Shown here: piece after piece, positions 37,928-49,946 of the stretch
Numbering within the stretch: position 1 is the stretch's first letter
How the letters are laid out: each line of letters begins with the position of its first letter
DNA from: Poronia punctata
Lineage: Eukaryota; Ascomycota; Sordariomycetes; Xylariales; Xylariaceae
Assembly (NCBI GenBank): GCA_022579005.1
Contig: MU401638.1
Span: forward strand, 1-64,000
Length of the DNA stretch: 64,000 nucleotides
Direction: 5' to 3'
Translations under genes and position numbers: made by a program
Notes under the pieces: generated by a model
Seen by the model: only the letters and a program-made list of their open reading frames with translations
Told to the model about the DNA's origin: nothing
The model's database searches: none

Positions 37928-40647
37928 GACTTTGAGCCTTCGCCGCCCACTTGTAACGGGCTAGAACCCTACATCGAGATCCCGGCCATATCTGATATGC
38001 GGTAAGTCAATCATTTCTTCTTTCCAAGAATGTTGGGTTTTTGGAGCCTCTTCTTGCCACCATGCAACAAGTGCTGTCTAAATATCCAACAAACAACAAA
38101 AGTTTGGTGACAGAACAAGACGTAGAAGATGATACAGCCATGTACGATGAAACAGCGTGGCATTGCGTTTCTTATACTCACGTCTAGTTGCGCAGTGAAG
38201 TTTTACTCCGTTTCTTGTCGTACATTGGCTGGCATTTTAATATCCGTCTTGCTTTGTTTTCCCTCGACATGATTGGTTGCCGGGCACACAAGATGTGGCA
38301 CGCAATCAGTACACTTACCGTACCCTTTTTCTTCTACTTCTCGTTGGTTTCCCAGCAGCGGTCATTGTCGGCTGCTACTGTTGGTGGGTTGGCAGGCTGG
38401 GCTTATTTTGTGCTGCCGCGGCGATAACAACTTAGTCGCAGAGGTGTGGCTGCCCCTGCCAGGCAAAGACTGTAACACAACTAGGGCCTGTCAGTGTGGC
38501 TCTCCAACCCTTGTTGACTCCAGGGCCTAAAAGTCTGGGCTTTGGGTTTCTGGACGCCGCCTGTCGTTTGGCGTAGCTTCATGGACCCCTCCGGGTTACA
38601 GGTGGTGGGCTAGAGTTGTTGTGACTCGCTGCTCCCGGTCCTGATCCTGATCCACAACTATCCCCTTTTTCCTTTGTATGGCACCAATGTTCGTTGTCAG
38701 TGTCACCACTGGCCCGTGGCCCCCAGATAACAGTTGTATCATGGTAGTCTGCCATATACCGTGTGGTTGTGCGAGACTAAATATGGTGCGGCATCGTCGT
38801 GCACGCTAACCATCTCACCACTTACGAAGGCTCGCTCTTTTGTCCTCTTTTGCTGGTTCCCTGCTGATCTAATGCCGCCAGATACAGCCAAGAATCCTCC
38901 GGTATAACATCTATTAGTTTGGATACTCCTACACATCCTCCGCCAGTCTTGAGCAGCTTCCCAGCGCCATTACTCAATCACCGTACGGGGTATTCCCCGG
39001 ACACCGGTCATTACTATCCTCCGCCCGCTTCGCAGCTGTTTTCTGCCACCGCACTCGATCCTAGATCGCGGTTGGGCTCTACGTAAGTTACACTTGGACT
39101 CCTGACGGATGGTCCCTTCCCTCATTCATCACCCTACTCACCAGGCCAGCAATAGGACCTCCACGGGCATGGCACATACCCCTCGCACTCCAGCCTTGAC
39201 AAATACGGGTTTCAGTACAAGAGACGTTTACGCGGGGTCGCGGCCGTCTTACATGAGGACGACGGATCACTTGGCTAGATCGCCCTCCTTTGCAACGCCT
39301 CTGCGACGTCATCCACTTTCTCCAACCCCTAGCCCCAACATTGGTTTTACAAGCCCTGTGAGGATGGAGAGTGTCCACCACCAGTATGGGAAAGGCCAGG
39401 TGGGAAACGTCCCCCCACTTATGGCCTTGGTCGGTCACGGTCAGCTGCTGTACGGAGATGCCACCACTCAGGGTTCCGGCACTCAAGTCAAAGTCGAGAT
39501 TCACGGCCACATCGACAAGGGTTTCTTCCTATCGGATGGTGACTGGACTTGCTATCGCCGAAACTACTTCTCGTGTGTCTGTTCGTACAGTCTTACACCC
39601 TACTACCCCAATGCGACGCTGCATTTCATACCATCTGGTACAGCAAGCACTTATACCGTGCATGGGTTTGCCATGTGCATTTCGGCTGTTGTGTCCGATA
39701 GCGACTCCCAGAGTGTTGATTTAGTGCAACACACGCCGAAGAGGGACAAGGGGCCAATAACAAAGCCGGAGAAGGTGAGGCTCCTACCAAAGCCTGCGCA
39801 ACAGGCCCAGCACCCCATGGGCATGTACCAGGACCACCACGCCCTGGCCGGTGGCGCAAGGGGCATGTACGAGGGGTACGGCCAGAGCAGCCAGAGCCCG
39901 TATTCGACCGAGCACACCTTCGAGAGGATTCAGTTTAAACAAGCCACGGCAAATAACGGAAAGAGAAGAGCTGCACAGCAGTACTATCACTTAGTCGTTG
40001 AGCTTTTCGCAGATGTAGGATCCCAGGGCGGTGAGCAGTTTATCAAAGTGGCAGAACGCAAATCGGCAAAGATGATTGTTCGGGGTCGTTCCCCAGGGCA
40101 TTATCAGTCAGAGCGGAGGGGCAGCACAAGCAGCGGGCCTGGCGGGTCGAGCGGCATGCCCGGTGGCTATTCCAGCTCTCAAGTCATGGGGGCTGATTTT
40201 GGAACTGGCTCCTCAAGCCTTCTCCCCAATGCTTACTCGGGAACCTACGAAGTCCGGTCTGGGCATTATGGGGCCACTCGTCACCCAGACCTCGGCCTCG
40301 AGCCAATGATCCCTTCAGCAGAAGAGGCTAAAGCCATCGATACGACGAAGGACTACCAGTATTACCCGGCTACAATCTACGAGGGTGTCGAGACACGACA
40401 GGGAATCGACATGTATCCACACCGTAACGACCCGGACACTCTAATGACCGGGACGAACCCAGCTGGTGAGCCGGGCCACTCGAAGGTTAAACATGAGTAC
40501 GAAACGCTTCCGAGAATACATTATCAGGCAGGCTCCGCGTACCACCCCAGAAGCTGTAGTCGATTCGGGGGCAGGCCATCATCAGACGGATTCTATCCGA
40601 CACCCCCTCTCCCTGTCGGTGTGGATATGACGCCTGGAACGCTGTGA
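37928..40647 (+). CDS. Ndt80/PhoG-domain transcription factor, VIB-1/XprG type (5' exon not identified)
   Basis: DNA-binding regulator. Neurospora VIB-1 and Aspergillus XprG, its nearest named relatives, control extracellular proteases and other hydrolases on starvation and heterokaryon-incompatibility cell death. Three exons join in phase: 37928-38001, 38882-39082 and 39150-40647, giving 590 residues. The first enters in phase 0 from an acceptor (CTAGCAG) and has a stop upstream, so at least one 5' exon is missing from this model. The 880-bp intron 38002-38881 is long for this genome. The acceptor chosen for 39,150 is the second AG, because the first breaks the frame. The Ndt80 domain spans about 39,430-40,090: GHGQLLYGD, a GDWTCYRRNYFSC segment, ERIQFKQATANNGKRRAAQQYYHL, and the closing KMIVRGRSPGHYQ. 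Flanks are Pro/Ser/Gly-rich and look disordered. It is the only recognisable gene between 18.6 and 47.5 kb. Confidence 0.88.
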
Positions 40648-43600
40648 AATGGAACTGTACGACAGGATCGGATAGTGCGAAACCTCGCGCGATTAGTAGC
40701 GATATAGCCTCAAACCTCCAATATTTGCATTGAATCGGCCGCATCGACGGGGAAAAGCATGTTGGGATTTGATTTATTCGGACTCTGCCCGGCTGCCGGG
40801 ACTGGGCAGGATGGCGTACGGAAAGGAACAAAGAAAGATCAGAGGACACGGAGTTTTAAATTTGCATGGGTTATCCGACACATAAGGTGGAAGGCACATG
40901 GCAAAAGGCAAAACTGACACGGCATTTATGTAATAGGTCCGGGGCGCTATACTAAACATTGAAACGATGGTTATGATTGAGCAGAGTAAAAGGGATTCGC
41001 GGAGTTCGGCAGGGATACCCGGACACGAATGATTTATGGAGGAATGGTTTTCGTGAGAGATGGCCGAAGGTCTGGCCTACGCATAAACCATAAACCCAGT
41101 GTTTCTGGTGCCTGGGCCCATAACAGGCGATGGTCGTCTGGGGAGAACTGTCACGGGCGGAGATGGACAAAATACAGGCTGGCTTGCTAGGAACATGACA
41201 TTCACATTTCTTACGTATCTCCTTGCACCTCCGACTGGAAAGGCACAACGAGCGAATCAATCGGTTCTTCGATAGGCCTTGATGGGATTACCTCTTGACC
41301 AGTTGTCAAGACTCAAGCCCCGTCTCCACTTTCGCTCGTGGTTTGTTTGGGGCGGAATAGTTGTTTGCGAGCTTCTCGGGAGGTAACAGCGACCGATCGC
41401 CGAAGCTTCCGTAAAGCGGGAGGTTTCAAGGCGTAGGTGATCCATTGCGGCACATGCTGCCCTTGGACTCTCGGTATCTCCTAGGTAGCATAGCTCCATA
41501 CGTTTTGCAATTGCAACAATTCTAGTCTACCGTGAGTGAAGATGAGTTTTGGTTGGCTACTTATGGAGATAGGCTAGTCTAACCTAACCTTAGTCGATAT
41601 GGTGGAGTGTCCCTAACAATACGTGTAAATTGTAGACTAACTCCGTCAAAGGTGCATGAGGTAGGTATTAGCAAGTGCAGCGCCGTGGAAGTTGACGACT
41701 TGCATATTTACCTATTTGATTCTACAACAAACGGCCTAATTTAAAAAGCAACACAATCTTGCTTGATCTGTCCCTTGTAACCGGGATGGGATCAAAATGT
41801 ATCATGAGCTTTTTGCACTGCGGTGGCATTGCATGGACCTGCCCGGCAAAATGTACGTGTAGCTCACCAGCCTCAACGACGGGTCCCACAGCGGGAACTA
41901 AAGGGTGCTACATATTAGTGAGGAACTTAGTATCCCCATATCATCTCTTAAGTACTACTACATCTGTATTACATACGTAAGGTATAGTATAAAGCGCATG
42001 CAGAAGACCAAAACTGGCAAATTACAAACCGTGGAGATGGAGAGGGTGGGGTGTTGCACCCTGGCAAGCCAATACTTTACCTTACCTAGGGCTAAGTAGC
42101 CATGTGAGTAGGGAATAAGATACCCAGCAAAGATATCATAACTCGTAAGTATATAGTCTTTCCTCATGTGGTTTCTTTGTATAATAAATGATAATTTATT
42201 TATATCAACGTCCTTTGACTGCATACTTTACTGGCTATGTCCGAGCTTGCCGTATCTATTTAATATCTGACATGATTGACACCTGCGAGATACGCAGCGT
42301 ACATACATCCAACAGGCATCTATCCACGATTGCACATTAGTTCAGGTACCTACGAGTAAGGAAATGGTCCACCTACCGGGAAGCGAAATATGAAACGGTG
42401 CGTGCAGTGGTGGAACAAGCCACGGCCGAGAACGCCTCTTCATGTCACCTTATCGCGTTTAGGCGTTACTGGACCTACCGTGTATCTACTTACTCGGCAT
42501 GAACCGGTAATATACCGTAGCACTTACACGTACATGGTAGGGCGACGGAGAAGACAATGACATTGCGGACACGTCGGAACTAGCCAACCTTTTCTGTGCG
42601 CGATGAAATTTCAAGCGCTTAATCCTGATGTACGTGTACGAGTAGGTATGTTTTGTCATTGCTGTTGATGGTGATTCAGAACATGACAGTTTGAGTGGGG
42701 CGTTCTATTAGAATTACATAGGAAAATGTTACAGGTCACATTTTCTTCGTTGCCCTGGGTCGACCGACCTCGGAAATACAAGTCATAGATTTCTTTTAGC
42801 CGCTGACTGGAAACTTTCACTTGAGGAGGTGTAATTTTAGTTTAGGTACGTGGTCGCTGACTCTGCCCGTCTCCCTATCTGTTAATCTGGCTGCTTATAT
42901 TTTCGTTTACAAATATGAATTAAGGGGATAGACTTGTTATACTCATCTCTCGCCAGCCCTTAATGATATATTACTCATGTACCTTTCTGATGATGTTTAT
43001 CTGTGGCTTATTTTCCGGTACTCATCATTTCCTAGATCGAACAATCCGACTCTTCTTACTCACACGTGCCCATTTAGTGGCATCGGCATTTTCAACTGGC
43101 ATTAATCCAAGTAATTCGACTACGTCACAGGTGGCTAAATCTCTAGGTTGAGATAGGCTGACGAGTTCCTGGCTTGGTCATGTGCCATTACGAATTTTCG
43201 CCTTCATTGATACCCAACTGCCTGTAGACTATAACCTAAGAGTATTAGGTGTTGGAAATGCGGTATATACCCAACTCAGGACGTAGCTTCAAGTCACGAC
43301 AGTGCCCAGCCATATCAGCTGAAGACCTAACCCTGGGTATCTCTACCTAGTTCTAATTCGTAATCGTAAATGGTGATTTGTACATGTAAGCAGCATCATA
43401 TGTCGGTCTAGAGACACAGGTAGGAACCGGCCATCGGGAGTGCACCTGCCTAAGGTTAGGTTAGGTTTATACTCACTACTTACGTATGTATCTACCTACC
43501 TACTTTATGTACTTATATTATATAGAGTATTTATGTAGGCGCCTTCCAATGATCGTACCTTGCGTAGATCTATAGTAAGTGCAACCTATACATGTACCTT

Positions 43601-46600
43601 CCTAGTCGTATATACGCTTTGGTAAGTAATCATTTAATCTACTTCATCTGCTTCTTGTTTGCCACAATACCCATGGGGAATCATTCACCTTCATCGACGT
43701 TGCATTTGTATTTGGGTCTGGCACCTGGGTACCACATGTAAGCAATGAAAAGATCCTTGTGGCATGTGGCGCACGGCGTCGCTGTGTCGTTACATGAGCG
43801 GAACTAGGAGGCCGTCGTCTGATTGGAGTGACGGTTCAAACAATTTATCGCAAACACGTCCAATCAGGATCTCACATGGCCCGCTACATATCTTGAAACA
43901 AAATACAAGCCGAATCCGACCTTGTCATGGACTCATGCCCGGTCATAACATGGCACCCCCGCTTGGTGGCTGCGGTACCATGAGATTTCTTGGCCGCGCT
44001 GGCGCTTTAGGATTTTTTGGTCGCCACAAGTTCTACCTACCAAGGTTGTTTTCCTCATCCGGCGTCACCTCGGCCTGCCAATGTTCAGGGCCCGCGCGAT
44101 GCTCTCTTACATGCTTGTGTAGGACAGCCGCAAATCTGTGTTTGGCCCTTAACCTTGCTTGCTTGCTTGCTTGCTTAGGACCACGCCAGTGAGTGAAGTA
44201 GCTGTTCCAGATCTTGCAAAGTACCTACTATACATACTTACCAACTATCTGTTCCTTTCTACCTTATCGATCCTTTGGGTATGGTCTTACGTACGTGTAC
44301 GTGTATATGTACAAGTACAGTGGCGGTCATCTTACCAGCCCTTCTTCATCTCAAGAGTCAAGACTCAAGTTGCCAAGGACTACCGTATTCACCATCTCTC
44401 TGCTAGCCTTGGCGGACATGATCAAATCATCTCGCCGGGATCCACACTGCCTGGTCTTCGAACACGCGTCAATCCCTGCAGAGGACCACTGCCGGCCGAA
44501 GCTGTAAAGTGGCAAAGACACGAACACCCTCAGTTGCCCAGTGAGTCCTCACATCCTAACCAGAACATTTCCGTGGATCGCTCTCGGAAATGGCATCTTT
44601 TGAGAAGCCCTTCTTGTCACCTCGTCATTTGTAGGGCGGCCATTCTCTGAGTTATACACAGTACCTCGGTCTGCTGGTTTGTCTATCTAATATCCGCTAA
44701 GCCGTTTTTTGGGTCAATGCAGGAAACACGCAAACACACGAACATACAACCAACAAACAACAACTTACGGGATTCGCTGGATGTATCACGGGAAAAATAG
44801 ATCTACCATTAGTTCACCCACACAGTAAGTAATCAGTTTGAATCGTTTAGGCGGCGTTGTCTAAACAAGCTTTAGTGGAGCTTTGACTCAACGGAAGCTA
44901 GATAGCCAAGTTAGCTTGGATGCTAAGGTGCGACGAAACATTATTGCGACTTGTCGAGCCCATTCGTGGATGTCTCAAATATATGCTTGTGTCGATGCAT
45001 TGGGCCAAGCTGGTTAGGGGCCGCCTTAGTCCACCCACTATCTACTAGTATATGCCATGCCCTAACTCATGACACTTTACTACACCCGAAAGCTCCTGGC
45101 AATTTCAGAAATTTGTGTCAGAACCCGCCTATAAGCTGTATGGCACAACACTGGGTGCACTTTTATTCGGCACTGGAACCACTCCCCTAGCTCCGGATGC
45201 GGTCCGTCTACTGCACATATTCGGGTCGATCCGGGCGTGGGATTGTGGTGGTAACGGGCCGGATATCGGGTCAGGCACGCTTTCATATGCGGGTGCGGGT
45301 GCGGCGACTCCGACTCGCCGCATCCTGATTAGTACCACTGACATTTAGACCAGTTCAAAACAGCGACCGCGGGCGAGAAAGCCTTCTACATGATGACAGT
45401 CAGACGGTCTTTGGGGAAGGGGGTTACAACCTGACGCTCGCCAAGCGGCCCATCTACTCTGTAGTCATTTAAAGCAGGGGAAAGGGAGAGGGAACTCCGC
45501 TGGATCGTTCCCATAACCCCTGGGAAACACTGCTGCTACGTATGTTACGTATCAATCCTTCCTCTCGCTTCAGAACAGCACGCGCCACGATGATGCGATC
45601 ACCACCGTTCAATCATACATACGGCCTCTCAGCTGCCAAGATGTATAGAGGGGTAGCCATTGTAAGTACCAACAGAGTAGGTACACAACCCCGCAAGTTT
45701 CCTACTTAACCGCACTCAGTCGGATGAGATGCCGTTTCTAATGATAAGGGCCCGGCATATGGTCTGTGGAAAATTCTTATTCATATAGATACGAACATCG
45801 GTCGCCAATCTTGCAGGCCAGAAAGATCGTGAGACGGCTCGGCAATCACATTTATGGACGTCCCACCTCCTCCGCCCCGATCTTGGCGAACCTAGTCGCA
45901 GAACTACCTAAACCGAACCCACCATGTCCGTCTATCCGGAGATGCCCCGTAAGTTAATCGCAAGACACCCCCCTTCTTCTGGCACCGTGAAATACACCGC
46001 TGTAAAACCTTCCACTTGGAGCGTCAAACCTCTTGATGATTAAGACGATAATGCGACTCGCGGGGCTCGGTAGTCTCCGTCTCTCGGCCGGCGCACCGGC
46101 CGTTTTCAGCGCCGCGGATTGGACCAGGCCGGCTATATTTCGGAATGTCCTCCATCGCAGGTTGCTTCCCTTTCGGGCGATTTGACGGCTATGCACCGTG
46201 CCCGCCGAACAATAGAATGGATTATACGCCTATACTATTTCTAGCAGCCCCGGTAATGCTGACTGCAACTCTGACGTGCATTACCAGAAACGGTCCGATT
46301 CGTTACACGACTTTGTGCGTCCTCTTCAGCCCTATACCTAAGCCATGTCCCTATTCGGTAGAGTTTCTTTGCCCTATCGCGCCTGTTTTAGTTCTCGTTG
46401 CACGGTAGTGATTCCGTCCCTCTTGATCTGTTTCGGGTCCAAGGTGGGGGCAAATCACGAAAAAGGGTCCTTCGCGGCCGGGCAGTGCAGGCACTTATGC
46501 AACGACCGTCTAACGACCAAGACGACATTGACGCGCACATTATCTACACCGATTTATGGACGTAATAGTTATGGCCTTGGCCCCCGGGGAAGGTTGTACC

Positions 46601-47530
46601 GGTTGCCGTGGCCCCTCTCACATGGTTAGGTTCCACAGAAGTCCACCTGCAGTGACACAGTCCGCGGTGTGTAAAATGGGTCGGGTAACACAGACGCCAA
46701 TGGTTGCGCTTGATTCGCGATCCTTTTTCTTTTGCCGGTAGTAAGTTAGTAACTCCTAAGCTCAAGTCACACCAGAGAGTACTGAGACTGAGGCGTAGCA
46801 GCCGGTTACGTGTACCCATAGGGCCATAGGTACACCTGGGGTATGTACCCCAATGAGCGATTTACAAACAACGACCCCTGTCCCCACGGGGTTGTAGCCG
46901 TGTCGATCAAAACTCTTCCAACTTTTGACTTTGGCTAATGGCGCTCATGAGAATTGCTGACATGGTTGTATAGACTCATAGAGTGCAATATTAGGAACTC
47001 GGTACGAGAGGGTGTGCCGACTCATCGTGGCGGTGCGGCAGACATACCGGTTTTGCGGCCTACATTTCGTAGCCGTTGGCCATCTGTTTTGCTATTGGCT
47101 TATTAACCTGTTAGAACTTAGCAACGGGCTGGTAGATAGGTCAATATAATAAGGCTGAAGTGTTGAGCGCGCAATTCTATTGGTTTAGTCCATTTCCTAT
47201 ACAACTTCTATAAGTACTTTACCATGCCAAGGGACCTATACTACCTTGGAAATGAATAAAGTACTTACCTTACCTCACAGGCACCCCCTACAAATAAGAT
47301 ATAGCGGAAAACGGTCAGTAACGGTTAATTGTATCGCACATGGTAATTTACGCTCGCAAGATCAAGTATATAATACTGCATTCCTCAAACATGTATATAA
47401 CTTCCTACCAGCCCTTCGACCTGAAACGCAGGTATTACGTGACTGATTCTTACCCAATTCATTAGCGACGCACTGTTCTCTTGTGTGGACAACCTAACAT
47501 CTTCAAGGCAAATCTGATCAAGACAATAAA
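40648..47530. other. Long gene-poor interval, part 2
   Basis: 6.9 kb downstream of the Ndt80-type gene, beginning with its 3' untranslated region. No exon chain, domain, tRNA or transposon remnant is recognised. Open frames of 70-163 codons at 43,764-44,650 and 45,115-46,408 overlap on both strands and have random composition. A (CTTG)n tract of about six units lies at 44,154-44,176, and TACCTA/TAGGTA words are again frequent (for example 43,490-43,503). Confidence 0.4.
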
Positions 47531-48476
47531 ATGGCGAGTTCACAATCAACTCGACCAAACGCTCCTCCTTACCCCTCATACAGGGAAGTCCTAAGTGAGA
47601 GGATCCCCATCACCTTCAATGCTTCCATGGACCGTCTATTCTGGCCTCTAGAAGGCGCTTTCCCCGAGGCCATCTTCGTGATGAAGCACCCGAAAGGAAG
47701 CAAAGAAGACCCGGATCCATTCTATCGGAGCACAATCACCGCGGGAGGAGATGGCAATAGCGACGACGGCAGCAGCGTCAGTGGCCCCTGGCACGAATGC
47801 GCGTCGGAACCCGCGACCGACCCGAAGGTGTCCTCCATCGAGGTCGCGGCCCGAGAGCTCGACCAGTGGGAATCCGACTGGGTAGCGTGGCACGGGATGC
47901 ACGGCGACGCGCAGTGCGCCCCGGACGCCGATCAGCAGTTCGTCGCGTACGGCGATCTAGACGACGATGTCCGGCCGTTTAGACGGGAGGGCGGGGAGGA
48001 TGGCGACTGGGAGGAGGACTCGGAGAAGGAGTTTCTCGTCCGGTGCTGTGGACAGGACAGGCCGCTTGGGAAGAAGGGACCGACGTTGCTTGTCACTCCT
48101 GCCCCGGGCCATGATCTCGTCACGGTGCGCGACTTTGTTGACGGTGAGTTTCTCGGCTTTTCTCTTGTCCTTGACTTTGTTTATTGATTGGAATTTTCCG
48201 TCAGCTGTGCACCCCTGGCTCATGGGGATGCGGGATGATCTCGCGAAAGCCAAGACGGTAGCGCGGTGGGAGGCCTTCCCAGAGTCAACGCGATGGATGG
48301 TGAATTATCACGGGCTCACAAGTTCCAGTCGTGGAGGGGAAGACAATGTGCTTGTGGAGAGGGAGAAGTGGATTCGGGAGCATGGTCCTCCTCGCCCTGC
48401 CGAAGAAGCCTGGAAATCCCGGTTCATGGCAAAGATCAAGGAGACCAAAGAGAGGGAGAAGGGGATACCAGAGTGA
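47531..48476 (+). CDS. Acidic hypothetical protein
   Basis: I do not recognise the family. Two exons, 47531-48143 and 48205-48476, join in phase across a 61-bp intron with GTGAGT donor and TCAG acceptor to give 294 residues. The start is in good context (AAAATGG). The sequence is rich in Asp, Glu and Gly in the middle (residues about 75-185), Trp-rich around DQWESDWVAWHG, and ends in a charged Lys/Glu helix (about 270-294). There is no signal peptide, membrane segment or cysteine pattern, so a soluble intracellular protein is likely. Strong third-position G/C bias in exon 1 supports real coding. It is convergent with the LysM-CFEM gene, with 178 bp between the stops. Confidence 0.75.
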
Positions 48477-48654
48477 GGAAATAGGAGGTGGGAGCGCTAT
48501 CTCTGTTCTTCTCCTTTAACTCAATTGAGACATGTCACCCGAAGCAGGCGCGTTGGACACGCAGACTTAGTTACACTAATTATGAACAAAATATCACTTG
48601 CAATCCAAAATCCCCTTCATCTGATTCACCCTGTCTACTAATTAGTATTACAAG

Positions 48655-49946
48655 CTATCGTCCGGTATGGGTAGCCGTGGCCTGGGCGCAGTATGTGCTG
48701 CCGTACGCTATCACAGTGCTGCCCACGGCCGTGCCACAAGCCCCGTTGGCGCAGTCCCGGATGCCGTAACCGAAATCGACATTGTTGCAAAGGCAGTAAG
48801 CATCGGATGGACTTGGGCAGCCTAGAGCCGAGTACTGCGCCTGCACGTTGTTAAAACAGGTCTGGCCACAAGATGGCAGGGCGCCTAGCCCAGTGGTAGT
48901 GGTAGTGGCGGTATGCGTGGCAACTGCGTTGGAGCAGTACGCGCTGCCGTAAGCAATGACGGTGCTCGCCACGACGGTGCCACAGGCTCCGTTGGAACAG
49001 TCCCGGATGCCGTAGCCGAAGTTGACATTGTTACAGAGACAGTACGCGTCGGTGGGACTTGTGCAGCCTAGAGCCTGGTACTGAGCTTGTAGATTGCTGA
49101 AGCAGGTCTGGCCGCACTTGCCATCGGTCGTGAAGATGGGGTCTCCGGGGCAGGCACCTTCATAGCAGGTTCCCGGAGCACAGTCTGCTCTGATTATTAA
49201 CCAAGTGTTAGCATGGCTGGTGTCTCCGCATGGGAGACCATATTGGCTTTGGAGCTAGAAGTGACTTACGTGGAGTTGCCGCAGGTAAAGGTATTGGCAT
49301 TGCAACATTGGAAATCCGTGCCGAGACAAGTGGCATTCTTGTTTGGGGGACCGCAAAGCCCACCCGAAGCTCGTACGGGCTCAACGACTATGTAGTTGAC
49401 AGAATCACGAGTCAATATTATGTTTTTGTCATATTAAGTGATTTTGGGTGTGAACAGTGAATGGCTTTGCAACTTACAGCCCGAAACACAATAATCCGTA
49501 TCAGCTTGAATGTTCGAACAGTCCGGCTTCACAGTCGGGTTCAACATGAAGAAAGTTTCGACCGAGATGTCATATTTGGTAGCCAATGCGGTACAGGTGT
49601 AGTAGTTGATGTCCACATCTGCCGTGTTGGTCGTGTACCGACAGTTCACTTCGCCAGGAGCCACATCTCCCGCGTTAACGAGGGGGCTGACGGAAACCAC
49701 AGGCGTAGTGGTGGCAATGGCGGCGGATGATGATGAGCTCTGCGAGACGGAGCCCGCGCGAGGGGATGTGGTTGTGGAAACGGGACTTGGTGTGATCAAA
49801 GGCGCGCGTTTCTCAAATTGGCCCGGTTGCCATACTGACGGTGCACATTCGTCCGCCGCATAGACGGCGATGATCCAGTGCAGGCTAATCAGAGAGAAAC
49901 CGAGAGCACGCAACCACGAGGAATCTCGGATTGAGGGCATGGCCAT
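48655..49946 (-). CDS. Secreted LysM - hevein (ChtBD1) - CFEM - CFEM protein
   Basis: Secreted chitin-binding protein of 373 residues. Exons 49946-49478, 49387-49270 and 49189-48655 join in phase. A signal peptide ends near residue 30. A Ser/Thr-rich linker follows, then a LysM domain (about 102-156: CRYTT, YDISVETFFMLNP, DYCVSG). Exon 2 and the start of exon 3 encode a hevein-like ChtBD1 module (about 167-209: LCGPPNKNATC, CLGTDFQCC, TFTCGNST). Two CFEM domains follow. The first has cysteines 221, 225, 238, 246, 248, 260, 265 and 281; the second has all eight exactly 82 residues later (303-363). Each has the Asp three residues before the CxC motif that serves as haem ligand in studied CFEM proteins. 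There is no C-terminal hydrophobic anchor, so it should be soluble or wall-bound. LysM proteins of this kind protect hyphae from chitinases or hide chitin from hosts. CFEM domains bind haem or act at the surface. The combined role is unknown. Confidence 0.88.

Noticed and set aside
45115..45348. Overlapping plus and minus frames of 71-77 codons
   Set aside because: They arise from a G+C-rich patch open on both strands, with no recognisable sequence.
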